Shown here: positions 44,520 to 52,884 of the stretch, piece by piece
Numbering within the stretch: position 1 is the stretch's first letter
Layout of the letters: every line of letters begins with the position of its first letter
Origin: Prauserella isguenensis
Lineage (GTDB): Bacteria > Actinomycetota > Actinomycetes > Mycobacteriales > Pseudonocardiaceae
NCBI RefSeq assembly: GCF_014191605.1
Contig: NZ_JACHWU010000003.1
Coordinates: 310,001-374,000, forward strand
Length of the DNA: 64,000 nt
Reading direction: 5' to 3'
Notes under the pieces: model-generated
Seen by the model: the letters and a program-made list of their open reading frames with translations, nothing else
Told to the model about the DNA's origin: nothing
Database searches by the model: none
Made by a program: the position numbers and the translations under genes

Positions 44520-45041
44520 ATGAGCACCCTCGACCATCCGTCGGTCGCGAAGGTCGCGGCCGCGCTCTCCGAGGCCGATCAGGACGCCGCTGTGCAGGGA
44601 ATCCGTCTCCTACCGGACGACGCCCGCACGGCCGAGCTGGCCGCCGCGGCGCTGGGCATCGAGGTCGGCGCGATCGCCAACAGCCTGGTGTTCCGCGCCA
44701 CGCTGCCCGACGGCACCGACCGCGCGTTGCTCGCGCTGACGTCCGGAGCGCACCGGGCGAACACGACGACACTCGCCGAGCTCGCGGGCGCCGAGAAGGT
44801 GGGCCGGGCCGAGCCGGAGCTCGTCAAGGCATCGACGGGACAGACGATCGGCGGCGTCGCCCCGGTCGGCCACCCGCAGCGCATCCTCACATTCGTCGAC
44901 ACGGCCCTGGCCGCCTACGACGTCGTGTGGGCCGCCGCGGGGCATCCGAAGTCGGTCTACCCCACCACGTTCGACGGGCTGCTCGCCGCGACCGGCGGCA
45001 CCGCGGCGGACGTCGCCGCCGAACCGGGACAGCACCGATGA
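44520..45041 (+). CDS. YbaK/EbsC-type aminoacyl-tRNA deacylase
   Basis: A 173-residue editing-domain protein that hydrolyses mischarged tRNA such as Cys- or Ala-tRNA-Pro. AAALGIEVGAIANSLVFRAT, ALLALTSGAHRANT, VGRAEPELVKASTGQTIGGV and AAGHPKSVYPTTFDGL are the family blocks, with the conserved Lys in VKASTGQ. It is translationally coupled (ATGA) to the downstream GNAT gene. ATG start without a strong ribosome binding site. Confidence 0.88.
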   Translation: MSTLDHPSVAKVAAALSEADQDAAVQGIRLLPDDARTAELAAAALGIEVGAIANSLVFRATLPDGTDRALLALTSGAHRANTTTLAELAGAEKVGRAEPELVKASTGQTIGGVAPVGHPQRILTFVDTALAAYDVVWAAAGHPKSVYPTTFDGLLAATGGTAADVAAEPGQHR

Positions 45042-45601
45042 CGGCGATGCCGAGCGCGCAGCGATACGTCCGGCTCTCCGGCGAGGAGTTCCGGCTGCGG
45101 CTGCGCGAGGCGCTCGACATCTACGTCGCTGCGATGAAGTACCCGCCGGGCACGGCCGAGCAGCGTGCCCCGATGTGGCTCACCCACGTGCTCCGCGAGG
45201 GCTGGCGCGCGGTCGCTGCCCTCGACGACGACGATCGTCTCGTCGGCATCGCCTACGGCTACCGCGGCATGCCCGGTCAGTGGTGGCACGAACAGGTGCG
45301 CCGCGGTGTCACCGACCGCGAGGGCGAGCAGACCGCCCACGCGTGGCTGGACGACTACTTCGAGCTCACCGAGATCCACGTGCGCCCCGGCGGCCAGGGC
45401 CGCGGAACCGGTGAAGACCTACTGCGCATGCTGCTCGACGGCGTCCCGGACGGGCGCGTCCTGCTGTCCACCCCGGAAGGCGACAGCCGCGCCTGGAAGC
45501 TCTACCGCCGGGTCGGATTCGACGACGTCCTGCGGCAGTACCGGTTCGCGGGCGACCCGCGGCCGTTCGCGGTACTGGGCCGCACCCTCCCGCTGGACTG
45601 A
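45038..45601 (+). CDS. GNAT family N-acetyltransferase
   Basis: A 187-residue acetyl-CoA-dependent transferase. ELTEIHVRPGGQGRGTGEDL is motif A with the R/QxxGxG/A pyrophosphate loop (QGRGTG), and AWKLYRRVGF is motif B. The family resembles actinobacterial proteins with a Trp-rich middle (GQWWHEQVRRG). The substrate is unknown. Its start overlaps the ybaK stop by ATGA. Confidence 0.85.
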   Translation: MTAMPSAQRYVRLSGEEFRLRLREALDIYVAAMKYPPGTAEQRAPMWLTHVLREGWRAVAALDDDDRLVGIAYGYRGMPGQWWHEQVRRGVTDREGEQTAHAWLDDYFELTEIHVRPGGQGRGTGEDLLRMLLDGVPDGRVLLSTPEGDSRAWKLYRRVGFDDVLRQYRFAGDPRPFAVLGRTLPLD

Positions 45602-45669
45602 ACCGCCGGGGCATGGGCACCGCGAACCCGCGCTGTGCGGCACGGGTTCTCCCGGGCCCACAACGCGAC

Positions 45670-45706
45670 GCGAACGCAGAACACGCGGTGCTCACGTGCT
45701 CAGGAC
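45670..45706. repeat. Dispersed intergenic repeat, partial copy
   Basis: GCGAACGCAGAACACGCGG (45670-45688) repeats the left half of the element at 23504. The following TGCTCACGTGCTCAGGAC is a degraded second half. It lies between convergent GNAT and DUF885 genes. Confidence 0.6.
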
Positions 45707-45711
45707 GGAGG

Positions 45712-47367
45712 TCAGCCGACGAGGAGTTCGCGGAGCGTGCCCAGCCCCATGCCGCCCATGCGGAGTGCGCGGCGGTGGAAGGCAGCCAGGTCGAACGCGT
45801 CGCCCTCACGGCGCCGGGCCTCCTCGCGCGCTTCGAGCCACAGCTTCTCGCCGAGCTTGTAGGAGGGCGCCTGGCCGGGCCAGCCGAGGTAGCGGTCGAT
45901 CTCGTCGCGCACGTGGTCGGCGGCGGTGATCGTGCGGGTGAGCATGAACTCCAGCCCCAGTTCCGGGGTCCACCGCTGGCCCTCGTGGAAACCGGTGCCC
46001 GCGGGGATCTCCAGTTCGAGGTGCATGCCGATGTCGATGATCACCCGCGCGGCGCGGAACAGGTGCGCGTCGAGCATGCCGAGCAGGTTGCCGTCGTCGG
46101 ACAGATAGCCGAGGTCGCGCATGAGCCGCTCGGCGTACAGCGCCCAACCCTCGGCGTGACCCGAGGTGAAGGCCATGAGCCGCTGGAACCGGTTGAGCGA
46201 CTGCTCGTACACCGACGTGGCGATCTGCAGGTGGTGGCCGGGCACGCCCTCGTGGTAGACGGTCGTGACCTCGCGCCACGTGGGGAAGTCCTCCTTGCCG
46301 GGTGGCACCGACCACCACATCGTGCCCGGACGGGAGAAGTCCTCGCTCGGTCCGTTGTAGTACGCGCCGACGCCGCCCCCGGGCGGGGCGATACGACAGT
46401 CCAGCGCCATCAGCTCGTCGGGGATGTCGAAGTGCGTGCCGCGCAGCGACCGCAACGCCTCGTCGGAGAGGTTCTGCATCCACTCGCGCAGCGCCCGCTG
46501 CCCGGTGACGCGGTACTTCGGGTCGGCGTCGAGCGCCGCGGCGGCCTCGGCCAGCGTGGCGCCCGGTTTGATCCGCTCGGCGACCTCCTTGGCCTCCCGT
46601 TCGACGCGCGAGAACTCCTCCCAGCCCCACTCGTAGGCCTCACGCAGGTCCAGGTCGGCGCCGACGAAGTAGCGTGACGACAGGCGGTACACGTCCTCAC
46701 CCGCGGCGTCCTTCTCGCGTGCCTCCGGCGCCAGCTCGGCGCGGAGGAACCCGGCGAACTCGGCGTAGGCCTCCTGGGCCGTCTGCGCCGCGTGGTCGAG
46801 ATCGCCGCGCAGCGCGTCGGGCACGTCTGCGTCGGCGACGAGCGTCCGGAAGTACCCGTCGCCACTCATGCCGGCCCACGTCTCCGCCTGCTCGGCGACC
46901 TTGCTCACCTGGCGGATGGCGGGCACGCGCCCGGCGTCGGCGGACGCGAGCAGGGACGCGCGGACGCCGTCGAGCGCGTCGGGCACTCCCGCCATGCGCT
47001 TGGCGACCGTCTCCCACTGTTCGGGCGTCTCCTGCGGCATCAGGTCGAACACCTCGCGCACGTCCTGCACGGGGCTCGCGATGACGTTCAGGTCGGCCAG
47101 GTCCAGACCCGCCTCGTGGAGTTCGACGCTGACCCGTCCCCGCTCGGTGAACACGGCCTTCGCCACGCGTTCCGCCTCGTCGGTGGGTTCGGCGGCCTCC
47201 ATGTCGCGCAGCGCACGGCGGGTCAGCGCCGCACGGTTGGCGTGCCCCTCGGGCGAGTAGTCGGTCAGCTGGTCGTCGAACCCGACGATCCCCATCGCGG
47301 TCGCACCGATCGGGTTGGCGGCCGCGTAGTCGTCGACGTACTGGTTGGCAATGTCGTGCACGCTCAT
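45712..47367 (-). CDS. DUF885 family metallopeptidase-like protein
   Basis: A 551-residue, largely helical cytoplasmic protein related to M3/M32-like zinc carboxypeptidases. The zinc motif is visible in VYHEGVPGHHLQIATSVYEQ (HExxxH type, about residue 370), with GHAEGWALYAERLM downstream supplying the third ligand and LMRDLGY typical of the family. It was named DUF885 for lack of characterised members; peptidase activity is inferred. The ATG at 47367 lies 8 bases after TAGCGT (47381-47376) without a ribosome binding site. It is divergent from the carotenoid operon. Confidence 0.88.
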   Translation of the reverse strand: MSVHDIANQYVDDYAAANPIGATAMGIVGFDDQLTDYSPEGHANRAALTRRALRDMEAAEPTDEAERVAKAVFTERGRVSVELHEAGLDLADLNVIASPVQDVREVFDLMPQETPEQWETVAKRMAGVPDALDGVRASLLASADAGRVPAIRQVSKVAEQAETWAGMSGDGYFRTLVADADVPDALRGDLDHAAQTAQEAYAEFAGFLRAELAPEAREKDAAGEDVYRLSSRYFVGADLDLREAYEWGWEEFSRVEREAKEVAERIKPGATLAEAAAALDADPKYRVTGQRALREWMQNLSDEALRSLRGTHFDIPDELMALDCRIAPPGGGVGAYYNGPSEDFSRPGTMWWSVPPGKEDFPTWREVTTVYHEGVPGHHLQIATSVYEQSLNRFQRLMAFTSGHAEGWALYAERLMRDLGYLSDDGNLLGMLDAHLFRAARVIIDIGMHLELEIPAGTGFHEGQRWTPELGLEFMLTRTITAADHVRDEIDRYLGWPGQAPSYKLGEKLWLEAREEARRREGDAFDLAAFHRRALRMGGMGLGTLRELLVG

Positions 47368-47375
47368 AGCCCGGC

Positions 47376-47381
47376 ACGCTA
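47376..47381 (-). promoter_or_regulatory. -10 hexamer of the DUF885 gene
   Basis: TAGCGT ends 8 bases before the ATG; leaderless-type promoter in the 157-base gap to crtE. Confidence 0.4.
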
Positions 47382-47524
47382 CCCGTACGCCCGCGCGCGT
47401 CGCGCGCCGTTTTGGCCGATTCCGGGGCACGCGCCACCCGGCCAGCGCCCGGCTCGTCGTTTCGCGCGCCACAGTCGGCGATCGCACCGCACGGGCCGCG
47501 GGTGGCGCCTGGAACGATGGGGCC

Positions 47525-48610
47525 ATGACCCAGCCCGACTTCGACGCCGACCTGCCCGCGGCCATCGGCGAGGCGCTGACCGAGTTCCTCCGCGACGCGA
47601 GCGAGTCGATCGGGCGGACCGAGCCCGCCTTCACCGGCGCCACCGACGCGTTGCGGGAGTTCGTGCTCGGCGGCGGGAAACGGCTGCGCCCAACGTTCTC
47701 CTGGTGGGCCTGGCGCGGGGCCGGCGGCGCGGCCTCCGGCGACGAGGCGGCGGGCGTGCTGCACGCCGTGTCGAGCCTCGAACTGATCCAGGCGTGCGCA
47801 CTGATCCACGACGACGTGCTGGACTCGTCGGACTCCCGCCGTGGATCGCCGACGGTGCACGTGGCGTTCGCCAGCGAGCACGCCCGGGGCGGCTGGCTCG
47901 GCTCGGCCGAGCAGTACGGCCTGGCCGCGGCGGTGCTCATCGGCGACCTCGCGCTCGCGTGGGCCGACGACATGTTCGCCGACGCTCCGCTGCCGGCCGA
48001 CGTGCTGCGCCGGGCGCGGCCCGCGTGGCGGGCGATGCGCTCGGAGGTCCTCGCGGGTCAGTACCTCGACGTGCGCACCCAGGCGACAGGCGATGCGTCG
48101 GTGGACGCGGCGCTGCGCATCGACCTGCTCAAGACGGCCGCCTACACGGTGCAGCGGCCGTTGCACCTCGGCGCGGCGCTCGCGGGCGCGGGCGACGACG
48201 TGATCGACCCGCTGCTGTCGTTCGGCGGCGACATCGGCGTGGCGTTCCAGCTGCGTGACGACCTGCTCGGCGTGTTCGGCGACCCCGGGGTCACCGGCAA
48301 ACCCGCAGGCGACGACCTGCGCGAGGGCAAGCGGACCCTGCTGGTGGCGCTCGGCCTGCAGCACGCGGGCGCGGGGTCCGCGGCGGCGAGCGTCATCGAT
48401 TCGGCACTCGGCGACGCGCACCTGACCGACGCCACCGTCGAGCGGGTGCGCGAGGTGCTCACCGACGTCGGTGCCGTCGCCGAGGTGGAACGCCGCATCG
48501 AGACGCTCACCGACTCGGCGCTGGCTGCGCTCGACACCGCGGGCCTGGCCGACCCGGCCCCGAAGCGGCTCACGGAACTGGCCGTCAAGGCGACCCAGCG
48601 CTCCCACTGA
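47525..48610 (+). CDS. crtE: Polyprenyl (geranylgeranyl) diphosphate synthase
   Basis: Condenses isopentenyl diphosphate onto allylic diphosphates, here probably to C20 for carotenoids. The 361-residue product has GGGKRLRPTF, the first Asp-rich motif LIHDDVLDSSDSRRGSPTVH (DDxxD), and the second FQLRDDLLGVFGDP, plus GKPAGDDLREGKRT. Length specificity is inferred from the adjacent crtI and crtB. The ATG is preceded by GATGGGGCC, a weak ribosome binding site. It is first in the crt operon. Confidence 0.9.
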   Translation: MTQPDFDADLPAAIGEALTEFLRDASESIGRTEPAFTGATDALREFVLGGGKRLRPTFSWWAWRGAGGAASGDEAAGVLHAVSSLELIQACALIHDDVLDSSDSRRGSPTVHVAFASEHARGGWLGSAEQYGLAAAVLIGDLALAWADDMFADAPLPADVLRRARPAWRAMRSEVLAGQYLDVRTQATGDASVDAALRIDLLKTAAYTVQRPLHLGAALAGAGDDVIDPLLSFGGDIGVAFQLRDDLLGVFGDPGVTGKPAGDDLREGKRTLLVALGLQHAGAGSAAASVIDSALGDAHLTDATVERVREVLTDVGAVAEVERRIETLTDSALAALDTAGLADPAPKRLTELAVKATQRSH

Positions 48611-48695
48611 TGCGACACGCACCCATGACGAACCGCTCGACGGCACACCGGCCGACGACTCACCGGCCTGCGCACGCGACGGCGGAGAGGCACTG

Positions 48696-50210
48696 ATGCG
48701 GACGGTTTCCGGGGCCACCGACCGGGTGGTCGTGGTCGGTGCGGGCCTGTCCGGCCTGTCGGCGGCGTTGCACCTGACCGGTGCGGGCAGGCGGGTCACG
48801 GTGCTGGACGGCGCACCCCATCCCGGCGGCCGCGTGGCCACCGAGGAGATCGGCGGGCACGCGTTCGACACGGGCGCCACGGTGCTGACGATGCCGGAGC
48901 TGCTCGACGAGGCGTTCGCCGCCGTCGGCGAGAAGACGGCCGACCGGCTGTCCCTCACGCGGATCGACCCGGCGTACCGGGCACACTTCGCCGACGGTTC
49001 GTCGCTGAACCTGTACACCGAGGCCGAGGCGATGGAGGCCGAGCTGCGCGCCGTCGTCGGCCCGCGCGAGGTCGACGGGTACCGCAAGCTGCGCCGATGG
49101 CTGACCGAGCTGTACACGGCCGAGGCGGAACACTTCATCGGCGGCAACTTCGACAGCCCGCTGGACCTGCTGCACGCCGAGGCGCGACCTGCACTGGCGC
49201 GGCTCGTCGCGCTCGGCGGGTTCGGCAGGCTGTGGCCGAAGGTCGCCGGGTTCGTCACCGACGACCGGGTGCGCAGGCTGTTCTCGTTCCAGGCGCTGTA
49301 TGCCGGGCTCGAACCGCGACGGGCGCTCGGGGCGTACGGCGCCATCCCGTTCATGGACACCGTGGGCGGCGTGTCGTACCCGGAAGGCGGGATGGGCGCG
49401 ATCGCCGCCGCGATGACCGGAGCGGCCGAACAGGCTGGTGCCACCGTCCGCACCGGCACCCATGTGGCGTGGCTCGAACGCGTCGGCGACCGGGTGCGCG
49501 CGGTCCGCACCGCCGACGGCGAACGCATCGAGTGCGACGCCGTCGTGCTCGCGACCGAACCGACCACCGCGTACCGCCTGCTCGGCATCCGGCCCCGCAG
49601 GCTCGTCCGGACACGGTACTCGCCGTCGGCGGTCGTACTGCACGGCGAGACGTCGCGAACATGGGACGCGCTAGACCATCACACGATCTTCTTCGGCGCC
49701 GCCTGGCACGATACGTTCCGTGAGATCGTCCGCGACGGCACACCGATGAGCGATCCGTCGCTGCTGGTCACACGTCCCACAGCGACCGACCCTGCGCTCG
49801 CCGCCGACGGCAGGCAACTCGTGTCCGTGCTCGCGCCCGCACCCAACCTGCACACCGGGCCACTGGACTGGCCGCGCCTCGCCCCGGCCTACCGTGACGA
49901 GCTGCTGCGCACGTTGCAGACCCGTGGCCTCGACGGGTTCGCCGACGAGTTCCACCTCCACCGCATGGACACCCCGCACGACTGGTCCGCCCGCGGCATG
50001 GCGGCGGGCACGCCGTTCTCGCTCGCGCACACGGCGGCCCAGACCGGCCCGTTCCGGCCGGGCAATCTCGTGCGGGGCGCGGCCAACGTCGTGCTGGCAG
50101 GATCCGGCACCCGGCCCGGCGTGGGCATCCCACCGGTGCTGATCTCCGGGCGGCTCGCCGCCGAGCGCATCACCGGCAGCGCGACGTCGGAGCGGTCAGG
50201 ACGACCGTGA
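48696..50210 (+). CDS. crtI: Phytoene desaturase (CrtI type)
   Basis: An FAD-dependent desaturase that converts phytoene to lycopene or related products. The 504-residue protein has the N-terminal dinucleotide motif VVVGAGLSGLSAALHLTGAG (GxGxxG), HPGGRVATEEIGGHAFDTG and a C-terminal bacterial-desaturase block AGSGTRPGVGIPPVLISGRL then AAERI. The substrate cannot be fixed from sequence; adjacency to phytoene synthase supports phytoene. The ATG has GGAGAGG upstream. It overlaps crtB by GTGA. Confidence 0.93.
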   Translation: MRTVSGATDRVVVVGAGLSGLSAALHLTGAGRRVTVLDGAPHPGGRVATEEIGGHAFDTGATVLTMPELLDEAFAAVGEKTADRLSLTRIDPAYRAHFADGSSLNLYTEAEAMEAELRAVVGPREVDGYRKLRRWLTELYTAEAEHFIGGNFDSPLDLLHAEARPALARLVALGGFGRLWPKVAGFVTDDRVRRLFSFQALYAGLEPRRALGAYGAIPFMDTVGGVSYPEGGMGAIAAAMTGAAEQAGATVRTGTHVAWLERVGDRVRAVRTADGERIECDAVVLATEPTTAYRLLGIRPRRLVRTRYSPSAVVLHGETSRTWDALDHHTIFFGAAWHDTFREIVRDGTPMSDPSLLVTRPTATDPALAADGRQLVSVLAPAPNLHTGPLDWPRLAPAYRDELLRTLQTRGLDGFADEFHLHRMDTPHDWSARGMAAGTPFSLAHTAAQTGPFRPGNLVRGAANVVLAGSGTRPGVGIPPVLISGRLAAERITGSATSERSGRP

Positions 50211-51109
50211 GTTCCGCACGCTCCGCCCCCGCCGTCGCGGGCCGGTCCCTGCCGCCCGCGTTCCGTGCCTGCAGGCGGATCGCCGCCCGGCACGGCCGCA
50301 CCTATTTCCTCGCCACGCTGCTGCTGCCTGCCCACGCCCGGCCCGCCACATACGCGCTGTACGCCTTCGCGCGACAGGTGGACGACGCCGTCGACCTGCC
50401 CGGCGGCGATCCGGGCCGCGCCCTCGACGACGCCGCGCGACTGCTCGACGACGTCTACGCCGGCCGCGAGGTCACCGGGCCCGTCGCGACGGCACTGGCC
50501 GGGACGGTCCACCGCTACGACCTCCGGCGCGTCTGGTTCGACGCGTTCCTGCGCTCGATGCGGATGGACTTGCACACGACCGAGTACCCGACGTTCGACG
50601 CGCTCGGCGAGTACGTGCACGGCTCGGCCCGCGTCATCGGCCTGCAGATGCTGCCGGTGCTCGGCACGACCGTGCCGCGGGCGGAGGCCGAGCCCTACGC
50701 CGCCGCACTGGGCGAGGCGTTCCAGCTGACCAACTTCCTGCGCGACGTGGGCGAGGATCTGCGCCGCGGCCGCGTGTACCTGCCCACCGAGGAACTCGCC
50801 GCGTTCGATGTGGACAGAGAGCTGCTGGAGTGGTCGCTGGCCACCGGCAGGCCCGATCCGCGAATCCGCAGGGCACTGCGCTGGCTGGTCGCCTACAACC
50901 GCGCGGTCTATCGCCGCGCCCGGCCGGGGATCGAGCTCCTGCGGCCGGAGTCGCGGCCGTGCGTGAGCACCGCCTTCACCCTCTACCGGAAGATCCTGGA
51001 CGAGATCACGGCCGCCGACTACGACGTACTCCGCAGGCGGGTCGTGGTCGGCGGGGCGCGTCGCGCCGGAGTGGCCGCACGCGCGTTCGCCGGTAGGCTG
51101 GCGGCATGA
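50207..51109 (+). CDS. crtB: Phytoene synthase CrtB
   Basis: Joins two geranylgeranyl diphosphates into phytoene. The 300-residue product has both Asp-rich motifs: YAFARQVDDAVDLPGG (about residue 57) and FQLTNFLRDVGEDLRRGRVY (about 175), together with SARVIGLQMLPVLG. The GTG start overlaps the crtI stop. No lycopene cyclase lies in the window, so the final pigment cannot be told. Its stop overlaps the next gene by ATGA. Confidence 0.93.
   Translation: MSSARSAPAVAGRSLPPAFRACRRIAARHGRTYFLATLLLPAHARPATYALYAFARQVDDAVDLPGGDPGRALDDAARLLDDVYAGREVTGPVATALAGTVHRYDLRRVWFDAFLRSMRMDLHTTEYPTFDALGEYVHGSARVIGLQMLPVLGTTVPRAEAEPYAAALGEAFQLTNFLRDVGEDLRRGRVYLPTEELAAFDVDRELLEWSLATGRPDPRIRRALRWLVAYNRAVYRRARPGIELLRPESRPCVSTAFTLYRKILDEITAADYDVLRRRVVVGGARRAGVAARAFAGRLAA
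51094..51099 (+). promoter_or_regulatory. -10 hexamer before the LLM gene
   Basis: TAGGCT lies inside the 3' end of crtB and ends 6 bases before the next ATG, a possible internal leaderless promoter. Confidence 0.35.
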
Positions 51110-51885
51110 CTTCCAGGAACGTCCGAATTGGACTCCAACTCCAACCGCAGCACGCCGACTACGCAGCGATCCGCAGGGTGGCGAGCGAGGCCGAGGAGCT
51201 CGGCGCGGACATCCTGTTCAACTGGGACCATTTCTTCCCCCTCACCGGCGACCCCGGCGGCGAACACTTCGAGTGCTGGACGATGCTCGGCGCCTGGGCA
51301 GAACAGACGTCGGAGATCGAGATCGGCGCGCTTGTCACGTGCAACAGCTACCGCAACCCGGACCTGCTCGCCGACATGGCCCGCACCGTCGACCACATCT
51401 CCGGCGGCAGGCTGATCCTCGGCATCGGCGCGGGCTGGTTCCAACGCGACTACGACGAGTACGGCTACGAGTTCGGCACCGCGGGCAGCCGCATCGCCGA
51501 GCTGGGTGAGGCGCTGCCGCGGATCGAGACCAGGCTCGGCAAGCTCAACCCGGCCCCGACCCGCGACATCCCGATGCTCATCGGCGGTGGCGGTGAGAAG
51601 AAGACACTGCGCCTGGTGGCCCGGCACGCGGACGTGTGGCACGGCTTCGGCGATGTGGAGACGGCCCGGCACAAGCTGTCGGTGCTCGACGGCCACTGCG
51701 CCGACATCGGCCGCGACCCGTCGACGATCGAACGTTCCGTCGGCGTGCAGGGCGACCCCGAGGACTCGGGGGACCAACTGCTGGGCCTGGGCATCACCAC
51801 GTTCACCGTCGGCTCCGGCGGACCAGACTACGACCTCTCGACCCTCAAGAAGTGGCTGGCCTGGCGCGACGCGCAGAACGGCTGA
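51106..51885 (+). CDS. F420-dependent LLM-class oxidoreductase
   Basis: A 259-residue luciferase-like TIM-barrel protein. VRIGLQLQPQHADYAAIRRV, ADILFNWDHFFPLTGD, GALVTCNSYRNPDLLADMAR, TVDHISGGRLILGIGAGW and IPMLIGGGGEKKTLRLVARH are typical of the F420-using subfamily. It is translationally coupled to crtB (ATGA). A role in carotenoid modification is possible, but such genes often just share a transcript. The substrate is unknown. Confidence 0.9.
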   Translation: MTSRNVRIGLQLQPQHADYAAIRRVASEAEELGADILFNWDHFFPLTGDPGGEHFECWTMLGAWAEQTSEIEIGALVTCNSYRNPDLLADMARTVDHISGGRLILGIGAGWFQRDYDEYGYEFGTAGSRIAELGEALPRIETRLGKLNPAPTRDIPMLIGGGGEKKTLRLVARHADVWHGFGDVETARHKLSVLDGHCADIGRDPSTIERSVGVQGDPEDSGDQLLGLGITTFTVGSGGPDYDLSTLKKWLAWRDAQNG

Positions 51886-51893
51886 CCGCCTCC

Positions 51894-51947
51894 CGCGTGT
51901 CCTGCCCCCAGCTCGCGTGTCCTGCACTCAGGCTCGCGTGTTCTGCG
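51894..51947. repeat. Dispersed intergenic repeat, copy 2 with an extra unit
   Basis: Three units, CGCGTGTCCTGC (51894), CGCGTGTCCTGC (51914) and CGCGTGTTCTGCG (51935), lie between convergent genes. The last two are the reverse complement of the element at 23504. Confidence 0.7.
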
Positions 51948-51981
51948 AGGCCGTCGCCCGAGCACGTCCTTCGACGACGCG

Positions 51982-52800
51982 CTACCGCGCGACAGCGTCC
52001 TCGCGGTCCTCGCGGTCCTCGCGCGTGGCCTGCACGATGCTGACGCGGCCGAACGAGCGGTCGACGTGGGCGACCTCTCCGGCGTCGGCGAACCCGGCGC
52101 CGGAGAGCAGGTCGACCAAAGCGTTGCCGTAGTTGCGCGCCGTCGTCGGGTGCTCGTCGGCCTTCGGGCGCAGCAGCCGCGTCAGCCGCCGCACGGCATG
52201 CAGCGGGCCGCGACCGTGTTCATGTCCGCCGTGTTCATGACCGCCGTGCTCATGACCCCGGCCGTGCTCATGACCGCGACCGGTGTGCTGCGCGGCGGGT
52301 GACGGGCCGCCGAAGTCGACGATCGTCACCGTCCCGCCCGGCCGCAGCACACGGAAGGCCTCCCGCGCGAATCCGTCACGGTCCTCGTCGGCGAGGTGAT
52401 GCAACGCCAGGGCCGAGACGACGTGGTCGAACGAGCCGTCGCCCGAGGGGAGCCTGTCGGCGTAGCCCTGGGCGAGGGTGAGTGACGCCCGCCGCCTGCG
52501 TGCCTTGCGGGCGGCCCGGCGCAACGCCCCGGCGTCGGGGTCGAGTCCGGTGACCGCAGCGGTCGGCGTGGCCGCGAGCAGCGTGAGCGCGAGATTGCCG
52601 GTGCCGCATCCGACGTCGAGTACCGCCTGACCGGGTGCGACGCCCGCGACGCCGACGCCTCTCCGGTGCAGCTCACCGACTCCCAGCGCCCGGGAGAAGA
52701 GGTCGTAGATCGGCATCAGCCAGGTCTTGCCCATCCCCGGCAGGAACGGGCGATCGCGTTCGTCGGTGGTGCGTTCGTCGACGATGCGTACGTCGGTCAT
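51982..52800 (-). CDS. Class I SAM-dependent methyltransferase with His-rich insert
   Basis: A 272-residue UbiE/COQ5-like methyltransferase. Motif I is VLDVGCGTGNLALTLLAATP (about residue 65), followed by VTGLDPD, FDHVVSALALHHLADEDRDG (motif II/III) and VLRPGGTVTIVDFG. The C-terminal third contains repeated HEHG/HEHGG units (about residues 175-195) not expected in the family, which could bind Ni, Zn or Cu. The ATG follows GGGGAGCC. It is divergent from the AraC-type regulator, which may control it. Confidence 0.87.
   Translation of the reverse strand: MTDVRIVDERTTDERDRPFLPGMGKTWLMPIYDLFSRALGVGELHRRGVGVAGVAPGQAVLDVGCGTGNLALTLLAATPTAAVTGLDPDAGALRRAARKARRRRASLTLAQGYADRLPSGDGSFDHVVSALALHHLADEDRDGFAREAFRVLRPGGTVTIVDFGGPSPAAQHTGRGHEHGRGHEHGGHEHGGHEHGRGPLHAVRRLTRLLRPKADEHPTTARNYGNALVDLLSGAGFADAGEVAHVDRSFGRVSIVQATREDREDREDAVAR
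52212..52285. repeat. Repeat encoding the His/Gly-rich insert
   Basis: Repeated CATGACCGCCGTGTT-like units code on the minus strand for HEHG-type repeats in the methyltransferase. Slippage is the likely origin. Confidence 0.75.
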
Positions 52801-52871
52801 GGTCGGCTCCCCGTGTCGGCGCGTGTGTACCGATTCCAGGGTTGGACATTTCACGGCGATGGGGCAGGACA

Positions 52872-52877
52872 TACCTT
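52872..52877 (+). promoter_or_regulatory. -10 hexamer of the araC-type gene
   Basis: TACCTT ends 7 bases before the ATG at 52885; leaderless-type arrangement in the 84-base divergent gap. Confidence 0.4.
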
Positions 52878-52884
52878 GGTGGGC

